DNA of 64,000 nucleotides. It comes from Pseudoalteromonas piscicida. Its GTDB lineage: Bacteria; Pseudomonadota; Gammaproteobacteria; Enterobacterales; Alteromonadaceae. The stretch is from positions 2,854,001 through 2,918,000 of the forward strand of contig NZ_CP021646.1 in NCBI RefSeq assembly GCF_002208135.1. The letters are read 5' to 3'. Below the pieces are notes generated by a model. That model was not told the DNA's origin and made no database searches. It was given only the letters and a program-made list of their open reading frames with translations. Both the position numbers and the translations under genes were made by a program. Numbering within the stretch: position 1 is the stretch's first letter; each line of letters opens with the position of its first letter. Below, in pieces: positions 47,501-55,496 of this stretch.

Positions 47501-49246
47501 TACACACCCAATAGAGCTATTGATGACTATAAATGGCGCTTAGAGTGTAGCCGCAAAGGTATTTATTATTCATATTGGGGTGAACTTCAATACTTTTTAT
47601 TACCTAAGTTATCGCAATCAAGACGCACTGAAAAAACAGATCAGTTAATCGGGGTTTTAAATAGAAAATTTATTGAATACACAGAAAGAGACTTTTGTAG
47701 CGCTTTCCATCTAAGGCACTCCGGTGGAATGGTAACTTCACCACTTCCTTTAGGAAATGTTTTATCAAACCCTACATGGACTAAGTTGATTTTAACTCCC
47801 AAAGAGAGAACTAATCGGAAAACTTGGCGTCAAGCTGGCAAGAAAGTTGTTCATGAATCAAGTGTGGAGCAATTTGCCAGAAGTTTAGAAACAGCAGTAA
47901 TCAATGAGCCAGAAAGGTTTGCTAGTTTAGTATTAACGCTGCCCACCAATATAGATTCAGACTATATTGAGTGGATTTATTATGGCTTATCTAATACGGA
48001 TCAAAACAGAGTAAGTGAACAATATAGAAGTGGATGGCAAGTTTGCCCTGTAGAACTTATAGAAAAAGTTATAAACCACTTTGGATATGAAGGATATGAA
48101 TATCAGATAGTTAGAATTTTTGATAGACGAATAGCCGACGATGGCTGGTCAAATGACATGATTAACCTTTTAGTAACGCTGTCAAAAACAGCCAAAGATC
48201 CTGAGCCAGAAAAGCTAAATGTAACAGTGAACAACGAACCTAATATAGTTGAAGAAGTTCCTGTTAGAACCATAGAGTCCAATGCTATAAATTGTTGCAG
48301 AGGTGTTGCTTTTAGTGCAATTGGTAACTTGTTTTGGAAAAGTGAAAAATTAGCAAATGAATTAACTACCTCTTTAGATGACGCAATTAATGATCCTCAT
48401 CCAGCAGTTAATTATTCAGCTTCTGAACTTCTATTGCCAATGTACAATTACAACCGAAAGTTGGCGCACGAAAAATTCTTAGCGTTATGTAATAAAGATT
48501 TGAGAATGTCCTGTATCAGGGGAAATCATTACTTTTTTAACGATGGATTTACAGAAGAGAGCTCATTTCGTCAACAGTATCTAAATTTAACCTTAAGAAT
48601 GAAGTGCTCGCCTTTTGATGAAGTAAAGAAAGAAGCAGGTCGTCAAATCGCTGCTCGTTGGTTTTTCTATGACCTGTTCAGTGAAGAAATTCCGACAATT
48701 AATGAATGGGCTTCTCCGTTAAAGAGTGGAGCAACAAGCGTAGTATCACAATTTTTAACAGAGTCTCGTTACAATGCGACAATAACAAAGCTACTTCCCT
48801 TATATGAGGTTTTGGCAAATGATGATGATAAACTTATATTGGAAAAAATAGGTAGAAGTGTAAGTGACAAAAATTATTGGACAAGAACTGATGCTGAATC
48901 ATTTTTCTCAGTGTTAACAAATTCTAAAGCTGCGCTATATAACCTTTGGCAAATATTCCACTATCTAGATGAAAACAAAGTCAATCTTGTTGGTATCTCT
49001 AACGAGTTATTACAACTTGTTAAAAATATCGTAAATTCTGATGCTGTTGATAAAAACCAACGCGCTATGAATATTAGGGATTCAGATTTAATCAAAGTTC
49101 TTCAGCGATTGTATGAAGAAGCCGCTGATGATGAAGATGATGAGGCGATTAATCAATGCCTAGATATTTGGGATCACCTACTGAAAGCTCAAGTCTATTC
49201 CGCAATAGATGCTACCGCCAAAATAGATTCAGGTATGTTAAATTAA
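44561..49246 (+). CDS. Large STAND-type NTPase with N-terminal PD-(D/E)xK-like nuclease domain (candidate anti-phage protein)
   Basis: The start is fixed by AGGAGG seven bases before ATG 44561 and gives 1561 residues. Residues 1-130 look like a restriction-nuclease fold (DUF4297/Cap4-like): E17 in GNRYEANW, D49 in VGTDVIV and Q63-C-K65 in EHHQCKGG are candidate active-site residues. Residues about 260-560 form a P-loop domain: Walker A AEAGMGKS (289-296), Walker B LVLDQLD with D358 and D361, then a sensor-like FASRDFD and a winged region ending in FRHQALFDYQVGVRLF. Residues about 600-1560 are helical and repeat-like, a plausible sensor for a phage or DNA ligand. This effector-STAND-repeat plan is that of Avs-like defence proteins. 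Function is inferred. An IS481 left end begins 2 bp after the stop, so the natural C-terminus might have been altered. Confidence 0.75.
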   Translation: MAMEAGGYAEKLGNRYEANWVAYQLLRLLDEKIVSVTVEPLGNDEVGTDVIVENVDTSLEHHQCKGGAGDAEHWSAALLYEKGILKNAFEQVMRGKREFYVISPLPSKQMSDLKDSSRNSPEDVNQYYEHQISTSKTRKKDFDYICNKLGLNTNNELHLDSARQFLAKLHIFPYIIDTHSNEQLNDYANKLFVGNPAKLVSFLKHYADNDDKLRTKITSHDLFQDLQKSGFETKVLEADDRITPIINNLNTKFEQSISPYLIANTQIHRPELDELIQSTQSHAITLLMAEAGMGKSALLLELKNELESQGVVVAPIRLDRCKVETSADAFGQALGFSYTPTYSLAKYAANNKIVLVLDQLDAIRWTAAHSDNALHVCQEIVRQVLTLRSSDVDISIVFASRDFDINEDVALNAWLGSINDELNSVKLSSLSDETVKELVQPYEKYENLSAEQQDTLKIPLWLGIYISIALSEDRAPDFTNKLELVKRYWENRVLEANRITDPNQNLLVINELLHQMISKSKFSVSEASLHNISLTALSALLSVGLITKQSKQISFRHQALFDYQVGVRLFSAAQDSFDKLLEEIGDFSQQTLTRREHLKYAMSMLLTESQKDFCNTASSLLQSKYIRFHLKYLLFNSLKEIKSFKAPAKHLVNDIVKSPELLPHLLSSTCYSNSELVEYLSENGDLNKWLDNPTDEDLVWKLLRILRSVADKKPDVVLKTVVPYIGKSQEWNNRVYEALCWDIESDSDDMFEIRKQLLTTGVNARFIHWKTLAKKTPIRTLDLLEMLLNHYKEILGSNKYMPRDKVDAISNRDTFTESDLEGIEKIATKIPFEALSRLLNKVHSIVRDIDDEQIQEAWLRQDRQSNYDAVESITHCVFSVIERSAESLQEQPEKLAEAIAIHFNSTSPVLNHLIAKILKYYPTSEADTVLSWLLAKPKKRLNCGNTYVEPEWVLPGELIEKFSPYCSEDLFLKLEDRIYNYTPNRAIDDYKWRLECSRKGIYYSYWGELQYFLLPKLSQSRRTEKTDQLIGVLNRKFIEYTERDFCSAFHLRHSGGMVTSPLPLGNVLSNPTWTKLILTPKERTNRKTWRQAGKKVVHESSVEQFARSLETAVINEPERFASLVLTLPTNIDSDYIEWIYYGLSNTDQNRVSEQYRSGWQVCPVELIEKVINHFGYEGYEYQIVRIFDRRIADDGWSNDMINLLVTLSKTAKDPEPEKLNVTVNNEPNIVEEVPVRTIESNAINCCRGVAFSAIGNLFWKSEKLANELTTSLDDAINDPHPAVNYSASELLLPMYNYNRKLAHEKFLALCNKDLRMSCIRGNHYFFNDGFTEESSFRQQYLNLTLRMKCSPFDEVKKEAGRQIAARWFFYDLFSEEIPTINEWASPLKSGATSVVSQFLTESRYNATITKLLPLYEVLANDDDKLILEKIGRSVSDKNYWTRTDAESFFSVLTNSKAALYNLWQIFHYLDENKVNLVGISNELLQLVKNIVNSDAVDKNQRAMNIRDSDLIKVLQRLYEEAADDEDDEAINQCLDIWDHLLKAQVYSAIDATAKIDSGMLN

Positions 49247-49608
49247 ATGTACTAGCTCAGACTTGACCTGACAGTTACCCGTTTTTCAATCGGTGACTGT
49301 CAGCCTAGATTTGGGTTAAATTCTTTTCAACCCAGATCGATTTCCCATCTAATAATGTTTCAAATGGCGTTCTACCACAGCATTTTTTCCTTGATGAGTT
49401 CGGTCATTATTGTAGTAATTTATCCACTCGTCCAGATCCTTTTGGAGCTCTTCCAGAGAACTGTATAACTTTTGCGAAATGTCACTTGATAAAACTCTTG
49501 AAGTATCGTTTTGTGGAAGCGTTCGCAGATACCGTTTGTCTGCGGCGACATTGCCTTGGTTTTGGTATTGTAACTCCACCCAATTTAGTACAGCTATTTC
49601 GTAGAATT

Positions 49609-50346
49609 TTATGCAGCCTCAAGATAGCCAATTGGTGTCATATCGCCAAGTGAATCATGTGGTCGCTCATAATTATAAATATCTAACCACTCATCAGTGA
49701 TTTCACGTACTTCTTGCAGTGACTCAAACAAGTATAAATCGAGCACTTCTTCACGATAACTTCGGTTAAACCTTTCCACAAAACCATTCTGGTAAGGACT
49801 GCCTGGCTCTATAAATTCCAACTTGATGTCATTTTTTATTGCCCAATCTTCGAGTGCCGCTGAAGTAAATTCTGGGCCATTGTCCACTCTAATCTGCTTT
49901 GGTTTACCGCGCCAAGCAATAATTTGTTGTAGCGTTCTAATAACTCGTTCAGAAGTTAAGCTTGTATCGACCTCAATCGCCAGTGCTTGTCGGTTGAAAT
50001 CATCCAGCACATTCAGTGTTCTAAAACGATGTCCATAGCTTAATGCGTCACTCATAAAGTCCATTGACCACGATTCATTATGTTGTGTTGGTGCGCTTAA
50101 TGGTTCAGGTGTTCTTGTTGGAACACGGCGCTTTCCCTTACGTCTCAAGTTTAGTTTTAGCATGTTGTAAACGCGTTCAACACGCTTTTTATTCCACGGC
50201 TTACCTTTATTGCGAAGCCTTTTGAATAGCTTAGGCAGCCCCCACCTAGGATGGCGCTCTACCAGCGCAAGTAATGCATCGATAACTTCATCATCTAACG
50301 GCCGTTTATGTTTGTAATAAAAAACTGAGCGGCTTAGCCCTGCCAC
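49609..50346 (-). CDS. IS3-family transposase OrfB (DDE integrase core)
   Basis: The stand-alone frame gives 245 residues; via the -1 shift in the A6G heptamer it extends upstream through KTSRRRAWVEHLRAQFNVSV to join OrfA. DDE residues are visible: D in SMDFMSDAL, D in IRVDNGPEF and E in NGFVERFNRSYREE. The HTH-like start MAGLSRSVFYYK is normal for the group. It appears functional. Confidence 0.93.
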   Translation of the reverse strand: MAGLSRSVFYYKHKRPLDDEVIDALLALVERHPRWGLPKLFKRLRNKGKPWNKKRVERVYNMLKLNLRRKGKRRVPTRTPEPLSAPTQHNESWSMDFMSDALSYGHRFRTLNVLDDFNRQALAIEVDTSLTSERVIRTLQQIIAWRGKPKQIRVDNGPEFTSAALEDWAIKNDIKLEFIEPGSPYQNGFVERFNRSYREEVLDLYLFESLQEVREITDEWLDIYNYERPHDSLGDMTPIGYLEAA

Positions 50347-50420
50347 TTCACAAGCAAATGCGACGCTGACGTTAAATTGAGCTCTTAAATGCTCTACCCA
50401 AGCTCTGCGCCTACTTGTTT

Positions 50421-50687
50421 TTACAGCTTTTTTGCGATGATATCCTCAAGCATCGAGTGCTTTAGGCTAAGCGTTGCAAACATATCTTTTAGCTTACAGT
50501 TTTCTTCTTCAAGCTCTTTAAGTCGCTTAACGTCTGAAGCTTCCATCCCGCCATATTTTGAGCGCCATTTGTAAAATGTACTTTGGCCGATACCATGTTT
50601 GCGGCAGATTTCTGGCACAGGAATACCTGACTCAGCTTCCTTGATCATGCTGACAATTTGGGTTTCGGTGAACTTGCTTTTTCTCAT
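50421..50687 (-). CDS. IS3-family transposase OrfA
   Basis: An 88-residue protein with a helix-turn-helix (FTETQIVSMIKEAESG, HGIGQSTFYKWRSKYGG) and a leucine-zipper-like tail (LKELEEENCKLKDMFATLSL). It ends IIAKKL. An A6G slippery heptamer lies at 50427-50433 (read on the minus strand), just before the stop, so ribosomes can shift -1 into orfB to make the OrfAB transposase. Confidence 0.93.
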   Translation of the reverse strand: MRKSKFTETQIVSMIKEAESGIPVPEICRKHGIGQSTFYKWRSKYGGMEASDVKRLKELEEENCKLKDMFATLSLKHSMLEDIIAKKL

Positions 50688-51715
50688 CGTAAATTTTCCT
50701 ATTTTAGTTAATGGAAAATTCTACTTATAAACTGTTTCATTTTTTGGGGGAGTTACAGTATGGTCTATGTCGTTGATCGCTAGATAAAGCTGATAATCAT
50801 GGTGCTCAACCTTACCGCAGTACTCAGTTCCACGATCAGTGAGGATCCGTAGCATAGGTAGTTCGTGCTGCTCAAAGTAAGGCAAAACTCTATCATTCAG
50901 TAGATCTGCTGCTGTGATCGGTGTTTTAGTGGTGTAGAGCTTTGCAAACGCAACTTTGCAATATGTATCAACAAAAGTTTGCTGATATATACGGCCAACT
51001 CCCTTTAGGTTTCCAACATAAAAAGTATCCTGTGAACCAAGATATCCTGGGTGCTCAGTCTCAATTTCGCCGCAGGCTTCATCGTCCTGTTTTTTCTTCT
51101 TAAGGGCTGTTACCTGAGATTCTGTGAGAATGAGACCTTCTTGCGCGACTTTAGCCTCTAGCGCTTTCAGACGCTTTTTAAAGTTTTCCAAGTCATGGCG
51201 CAACCAAACAGACCGCACACCACTGGCAGAAACAAATACGCCTTGTTTTCTTAACTCATTGCTGGCTCTGACTTGCCCGTGAGCCGGAAATTCAATCGCA
51301 TAGGTGCAAACTGCTTTTTCAGTCTCTTCATCTACACGGTTCTTCAGGTTTGGTGTTCTACGCGATTTATCGATGAGTGCATCAATACCGCCTTCATCAA
51401 CGAGCTCTTGATAACGATAAAACGTATCTCGCGAAACCCCCATCATTTTGCAGGCTTTAGATACGTTTCCAAGCTCTTCAGCTAGATTGAGCAAACCAGC
51501 TTTGTGTTTAATGATTGGATTGTTAGTATGTAACATGAGAGTTACTCCTTAGTTGTTTTGAACAAAGATTCGACACCTTTATCAAAACGGGTAACTCTCA
51601 ATTTTTCAAATCGAATTGTCAGATCTGGTCAGAACTAATTCAATTTATGTTCAAAGATCAACAGCCTCTAGCCTTCTCTTTTTATGGGACGTTAATTTTT
51701 TAAAAAATAATTAAT

Positions 51716-53920
51716 CTACCGCTTCAATTGGCCGATTAATTTTCTCATGAAAGTGACTAAGAGACCTCCCCCCGTTTGAACTAAAATAAACTCACCTAAC
51801 TTTGTTTTTATAATATAACCATTTCCTAAATTTATAACCTCTGAAACGCCCTCTATTTGATTAATGCCATTTGAAAAGTAATCCGCATCTAACTCTCTTT
51901 CGCTATCACGTTCATAATAGGTAATGAGCTTATCTTCTTTGTCCGTAATTAGCATAAAATTGTCTACGAGGTTTACATCTTTAACAGAAGGTAATGTCTG
52001 TGGATTATTTTGTGTAATAAGTAAAGCCGAACCGTCCTCTTTAACAACTACGCCATTAGAATGATCAGAAGGAACACTATACGCTATGTTATCAAAAGAA
52101 AACTCTGGGAACTGTTCAGGTAAGTATTCGCTCCAATAGCTATCTAAATAATGAATATTACCTTCAACATCCAACAGAACATACATCCAACTAATTTTAA
52201 GTAAGTCTTTTACCTTAATCTCAGTGTTTAGACTCGAAACATGGTAGGTTAAACCAGAACCTCTGATTGAAAAACTACCATCTTTTTTTATCGCAAGAAT
52301 AGCTTTTGAACCTAACGGACTGATAATACGGGCTACATTTTGTAAATCTCCAAAACCTGTAGCATATTCTCCATTTTCTAGTGTAGATAAAAACGGCTCA
52401 TTACTACATGTCCAAATTTCTACATTATCTTGTTCATCAAATATTGCGACAGCATCGTACCCACCACCGCCAGCATAGCTAACAGCTTGAATCTTACTTA
52501 CACCCGTTTTTTCTACTCGCTTATAACTATGTTGGTGCGAGCCTTTTTTATCCCACCAAAATCCGTCGATAACAAGAAGTCCAGAGTTGTAAAGCACTGC
52601 TGAAGTATTTGCAGAGCTGCTACAGTCATAAAGTGAATGTAAAACTTGTTTTACATCGTTAAGCTCTGTTTGGGATAATTGGGCTTTACTGTATTCAAAA
52701 TTACCTGAATCATCGAGAGTGTTATCCCAAGTAATAACTTTTCCATCACTTGTTAAAACGTGCTCACCGTAGAAATCTAGCCAGTAGCTTTTCACGTTAT
52801 TTATTTTTTCTTTTATATCTTCAAAGCTACTTTCTTTTTCATGAGAATAAAATTCTCTGCCGTCACCATATTTAAAAAATTTCCCTTTAGTATCTTGAGC
52901 TAAAACCGTCCCCCATACATGTTTTCCATAATAAGCATTAACGAAGTCACTCTTTCCATCTTCCGGCTGTATTCCATGGCTACTATCAAAAATTAGCTCG
53001 CCGTTAGACATCAAAATATATTTATCTGATAGGTATATATTTCCACTTATTGGAGTCGGCTTGATAAAGTCAAATGAAGTCGTTTCACTAACAATGTTAT
53101 CAATACTAGTCACCTTTGCTTTTATAGTGATTGGCTTATCAAAGTTATTTAAGTCTGGTGTAAACGACGCTCCAGTTGCAACTAACTGCTCGCCTATAAA
53201 CCATTGCATTGATATTGATTCTGACAGGCAATTATCACAGGTAAAATCCGCAAGGGTTGTCGTGTTTGGAGTATGCTTCCCTATAAGTTCTAGCGATTCG
53301 ACTTTGGTTTTGCGTGAAATAATCTCAGCCTGATAGGAAATTTCATCACTCATCACCTGATCAATACTTGGTACTTGAACCGTGATCACAACCGTCTTAT
53401 CCAAATGCTCAAAATCAGGAGTTAATGAACTCGATTGACTCACAATAACATTATCAACTTCCCAGCGATAAATGGCTTTATCTTTCAAACAATCAACACA
53501 CTCAATTATTGCGCTGGTACTTTGGCCCCTTATCAGTTCAGAGTTTAAGCTGATTTTTTCTATTTTAGTTTTACGTGAAATAACCTCAGCCTGAAAGGAG
53601 ACTTCATCACTCATCACCTGATCAATACTTGGTACTTGAACCGTGATCACAACCGCCTTATCCAAATGCTCAAAATCAGGAGTAAATGAACTAGATTGAC
53701 TCACTACAACATTATCAATTTCCCAGCGATAAATGGCTTTATCTTTCAAACAATCAACACACTCTATTATTGCGCTGGTACTTTGGCCTCTGATCAGTTC
53801 AGAGTTTAAGCTAATTTTTTCTATTTTAGTTGTAAGTTTAGGTTCATCCGAAGACGAGCCACCTCCACAAGCTACTAAAAGGAATGTGGTGATTAATATA
53901 ATATATTTGAAAAGTTTCAT
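51716..53920 (-). CDS. Putative surface lipoprotein with Ig-like repeats and a beta-propeller-like domain
   Basis: A 734-residue protein with lipoprotein signal MKLFKYIILITTFLLVAC (C18) followed by a GGGSSS tether. Residues 32-118 and 119-205 are two nearly identical 87-residue repeats, and a third diverged copy follows (206 to about 288). Each has a CxxC pair (CVDC or CDNC) and an YRWEIDN/QWFIG Ig-like core. Residues about 295-734 contain repeated short strands with GVVVKEDGSALLI-type turns, resembling RCC1-like propellers. Probably exported and lipid-anchored. The function and any link to the NTPase are unknown. It lies inside the nth island and is AT-rich. Confidence 0.75.
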   Translation of the reverse strand: MKLFKYIILITTFLLVACGGGSSSDEPKLTTKIEKISLNSELIRGQSTSAIIECVDCLKDKAIYRWEIDNVVVSQSSSFTPDFEHLDKAVVITVQVPSIDQVMSDEVSFQAEVISRKTKIEKISLNSELIRGQSTSAIIECVDCLKDKAIYRWEVDNVIVSQSSSLTPDFEHLDKTVVITVQVPSIDQVMSDEISYQAEIISRKTKVESLELIGKHTPNTTTLADFTCDNCLSESISMQWFIGEQLVATGASFTPDLNNFDKPITIKAKVTSIDNIVSETTSFDFIKPTPISGNIYLSDKYILMSNGELIFDSSHGIQPEDGKSDFVNAYYGKHVWGTVLAQDTKGKFFKYGDGREFYSHEKESSFEDIKEKINNVKSYWLDFYGEHVLTSDGKVITWDNTLDDSGNFEYSKAQLSQTELNDVKQVLHSLYDCSSSANTSAVLYNSGLLVIDGFWWDKKGSHQHSYKRVEKTGVSKIQAVSYAGGGGYDAVAIFDEQDNVEIWTCSNEPFLSTLENGEYATGFGDLQNVARIISPLGSKAILAIKKDGSFSIRGSGLTYHVSSLNTEIKVKDLLKISWMYVLLDVEGNIHYLDSYWSEYLPEQFPEFSFDNIAYSVPSDHSNGVVVKEDGSALLITQNNPQTLPSVKDVNLVDNFMLITDKEDKLITYYERDSERELDADYFSNGINQIEGVSEVINLGNGYIIKTKLGEFILVQTGGGLLVTFMRKLIGQLKR
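53306..53827 (-). repeat. 261-bp direct duplication within the lipoprotein gene
   Basis: 53567-53827 and 53306-53566 are near-identical 261-bp units (87 codons each), differing by a handful of bases. A third, much older copy lies at about 53060-53305. Confidence 0.9.
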
Positions 53921-54068
53921 ATCTAAGAGTCCATTACAGTAAGTAAATAGTGTGCAAATCCGGTTTATATCTTCAAGGCGGCTTAGTGTATATTTTTATT
54001 AAAAAAATTGACAATATTCATACAGTTAAAGTAGGTGATTACGAACTTAGTTATCTACTTTCCTTATA

Positions 54069-54318
54069 CTTCGGCAGGCCGACTATTACTGTAGACACCC
54101 ATATATTCCGCGTCTCCAACCGCACCAAATTTGCTATGGGTAAAGATGTAGTGGCAGTCGAGCAAAAGCTGGAAAAGGTTGTACCAAAAGAGTTCAAGGT
54201 AGATGTCCACCACTGGCTTATTCTCCATGGCCGCTATGTGTGTACAGCAAGAAAGCCCAAATGCGGCAGCTGTGTTATTGAAGACTTATGTGAGTTTAAA
54301 GAGAAGACTGATAGCTAA
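54069..54318 (+). pseudogene. nth: Orphan 3' end of nth (displaced native copy)
   Basis: An open frame of nth type begins at about 54069 with RPTITVDTHIFRVSNRT, includes VHHWLILHGRYVC and the full [4Fe-4S] motif (C-x6-C-x2-C-x5-C) and ends KEKTDS. The N-terminal 140 residues of Nth, including the helix-hairpin-helix lysine, are absent. Its sequence is closer to standard gammaproteobacterial Nth than the C-terminal half of the intact gene at 43337 is. It therefore marks the far end of an insertion. The frame is open back to 53950 but that part is unrelated to Nth. Confidence 0.87.
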
Positions 54319-54409
54319 TCTTTGTTTTAGCATAAGCACAACTTTTATTTGTGGTGGTTACCGTGAATTTGTTGTTTCGTAAAATTGTTCAAGCGATATG
54401 AAAACACAG

Positions 54410-54433
54410 ATCGCTGCGTAAAGCAGCTCCTAC
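54410..54433. repeat. Single REP-like element
   Basis: ATCGCTGCGTAAAGCAGCTC followed by CTAC, the inverse of the GTAGGAGC-GCTTTACGC-GCGAT element that builds the array at 23137-23668. It lies between the nth remnant and the convergent beta-propeller gene. Confidence 0.75.
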
Positions 54434-54467
54434 TTCACGCCACATTCGTATCGACGTGATGGTTAGC

Positions 54468-55463
54468 CTAAGGCAATACCACTGCTGAATACCCTATTCC
54501 ATCTGGTCCGTTACCAGTAGGGAGTTCAAATAAGGTTTTGCCAGATACAATATCTATAACAAGGACCTTATTTTTTTGGTAAGCGGATAAAAATAAAGTG
54601 CGATCGTCTGGATGGAGGATCACGCCTTTTGGTCCTGTTCCCGGCTCAAACTTTATTTGACGCAGCTTTTCTTTGTGCATTGCATCGATCACATCAAGGG
54701 TGTGATTCCTATAGTCTGAAATCACAGCAAACTGCTCATCGCGGGTAAGTAACACACGGTATGGAAAGCTATAGCCTTTCCATTGCTTAATTATACGCTC
54801 ATTTGCTACATCAAACACGGTAACTAAGCCATCATCGTTGCTACCAACCCAGAGCTCTGAGCCACTTTTATTTATGGTGATAGCCTCTGGTACTTTTGGC
54901 ATTGAAATTTTGCGAAGTAAGGCACCTGACTTTACATCTAATTCAGACACTGAATCTGCGCGCATATTTGTGGTGTAAACACGCTCGCTAGACGCCGGCA
55001 GCGCCACCATATGAGAGCCTCTTTGCTCTGTTGCTATTACTTTATCAATTTTCCCCGACTCTATATCAACGATTACCACACTGTCGGAGCCTTCAGACGA
55101 TACTGCAACGCGTTTTTGGTCTTTTAAAAACAACACGCCATGTGGCCTTGGATAACGAGACAAATCAATGGTTTTTACTTTTTTTGCTTGCCGAACGTCA
55201 AAAACACTTAGACTATTGCCACGTGTATAATTAGTGACAACAGCCGTATGCCCGTCGGCACTCATTGCTAATTCATGTGGTCCTCTGCCGGTTGCGAGCG
55301 TCAGCTTAATTTTTCGGCTGCTAAGATCGATGAAATCAACCGAGTCCCCCTTTTTATTTACAACAACCAATGTTCCCGACAAGTTATTTGTATCAGCCCA
55401 TGAAGGGAAGCTGATTAAACACCCAAATAAGAACACATACACAACATAATTAACCAATCTCAT
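54468..55463 (-). CDS. YVTN-type beta-propeller protein, exported
   Basis: A 331-residue protein. The ATG at 55463 is preferred: GGAG lies 6 bases upstream and the product then starts with a signal peptide (MRLVNYVVYVFLFGCLISFPSWA). The longer open frame to 55673 runs through the MITE-like element and is not believed. The mature part has about seven repeats of the form VVNKKGDSVDFIDLSSRKI...GPHELAMSADG, the YVTN/NHL-like propeller family often found in periplasmic or surface proteins. The ligand is unknown. It stands alone, convergent with the nth remnant. Confidence 0.82.
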   Translation of the reverse strand: MRLVNYVVYVFLFGCLISFPSWADTNNLSGTLVVVNKKGDSVDFIDLSSRKIKLTLATGRGPHELAMSADGHTAVVTNYTRGNSLSVFDVRQAKKVKTIDLSRYPRPHGVLFLKDQKRVAVSSEGSDSVVIVDIESGKIDKVIATEQRGSHMVALPASSERVYTTNMRADSVSELDVKSGALLRKISMPKVPEAITINKSGSELWVGSNDDGLVTVFDVANERIIKQWKGYSFPYRVLLTRDEQFAVISDYRNHTLDVIDAMHKEKLRQIKFEPGTGPKGVILHPDDRTLFLSAYQKNKVLVIDIVSGKTLFELPTGNGPDGIGYSAVVLP

Positions 55464-55496
55464 TTTGACTCCTATTGATCTGTTAGCCTGAATGAT

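Larger units (their letters stand above)
49569..50757 (-). mobile_element. IS3-family (IS407-like) insertion sequence, apparently intact
   Basis: A 1189-bp element with inverted ends TGTAACTCCACCCAA (49569) and TGTAACTCCCCCAAA (inverse, ending 50757). It is flanked on both sides by GTAT (49565-49568 and 50758-50761), a 4-bp target duplication as is usual for the IS407 group. It contains orfA and orfB on the minus strand and sits inside the IS481 transposase gene. Confidence 0.93.
49305..51536 (-). pseudogene. IS481-family transposase, split by another IS and frameshifted
   Basis: The 5' part (51536 to 50758) encodes an N-terminal helix-turn-helix (MLHTNNPIIKHK..., SRDTFYRYQE) and the first half of an rve-type DDE domain (QTFVDTYCKVAF, LTDRGTEYCG). 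Removing 49569-50757 with one GTAT copy rejoins the frame exactly through DHTKTKAMSPQTNGICERFH, which supplies the final catalytic glutamate. Further on, single-base losses in A runs at 49470-49473 (four, expected five) and 49383-49388 (six, expected seven) break the frame. With these repaired the protein ends KSIWVEKNLTQI at the stop at 49305-49307. As it stands the gene is dead. Confidence 0.88.
49248..51642 (-). mobile_element. IS481-family insertion sequence, interrupted
   Basis: Terminal inverted repeats of about 29 bp: TGTACTAGCTCAGACTTGAC at 49248-49267 and onward, and its imperfect inverse ending at 51642 (21 of 29 positions match by eye). It contains one transposase gene on the minus strand, split by the IS3-family element at 49569-50757 and carrying two frameshifts. 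Without the inner element the IS would be about 1.2 kb. No convincing target duplication is visible, so its ends may have been reshaped. Confidence 0.8.
43725..54072. mobile_element. Putative island integrated within nth
   Basis: About 10.3 kb bounded by the point in nth where family similarity changes (near TTTTGGCTGG, 43722-43733) and the point where the nth remnant begins (TTCGGCAGGCC, about 54069). Both edges share a short TTYGGCWGG-like sequence. Contents: replacement nth 3' end, membrane coiled-coil gene, STAND NTPase gene, nested IS481/IS3 elements and a lipoprotein gene. The cargo is visibly more AT-rich than rsx. No integrase or resolvase was found, so the element is either decayed or moved by another agent. 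The boundaries are inferred and could be off by tens of bases. Confidence 0.6.

Noticed and set aside
43725..54072. Search for an integrase, relaxase or phage structural genes in the nth island
   Set aside because: None seen; only IS transposases are present, so I do not call it an ICE or prophage.
53950..54318. A 122-residue gene of its own
   Set aside because: Only the last 80 or so residues are coherent and these are the C-terminus of Nth; the part before them is unrelated AT-rich sequence.
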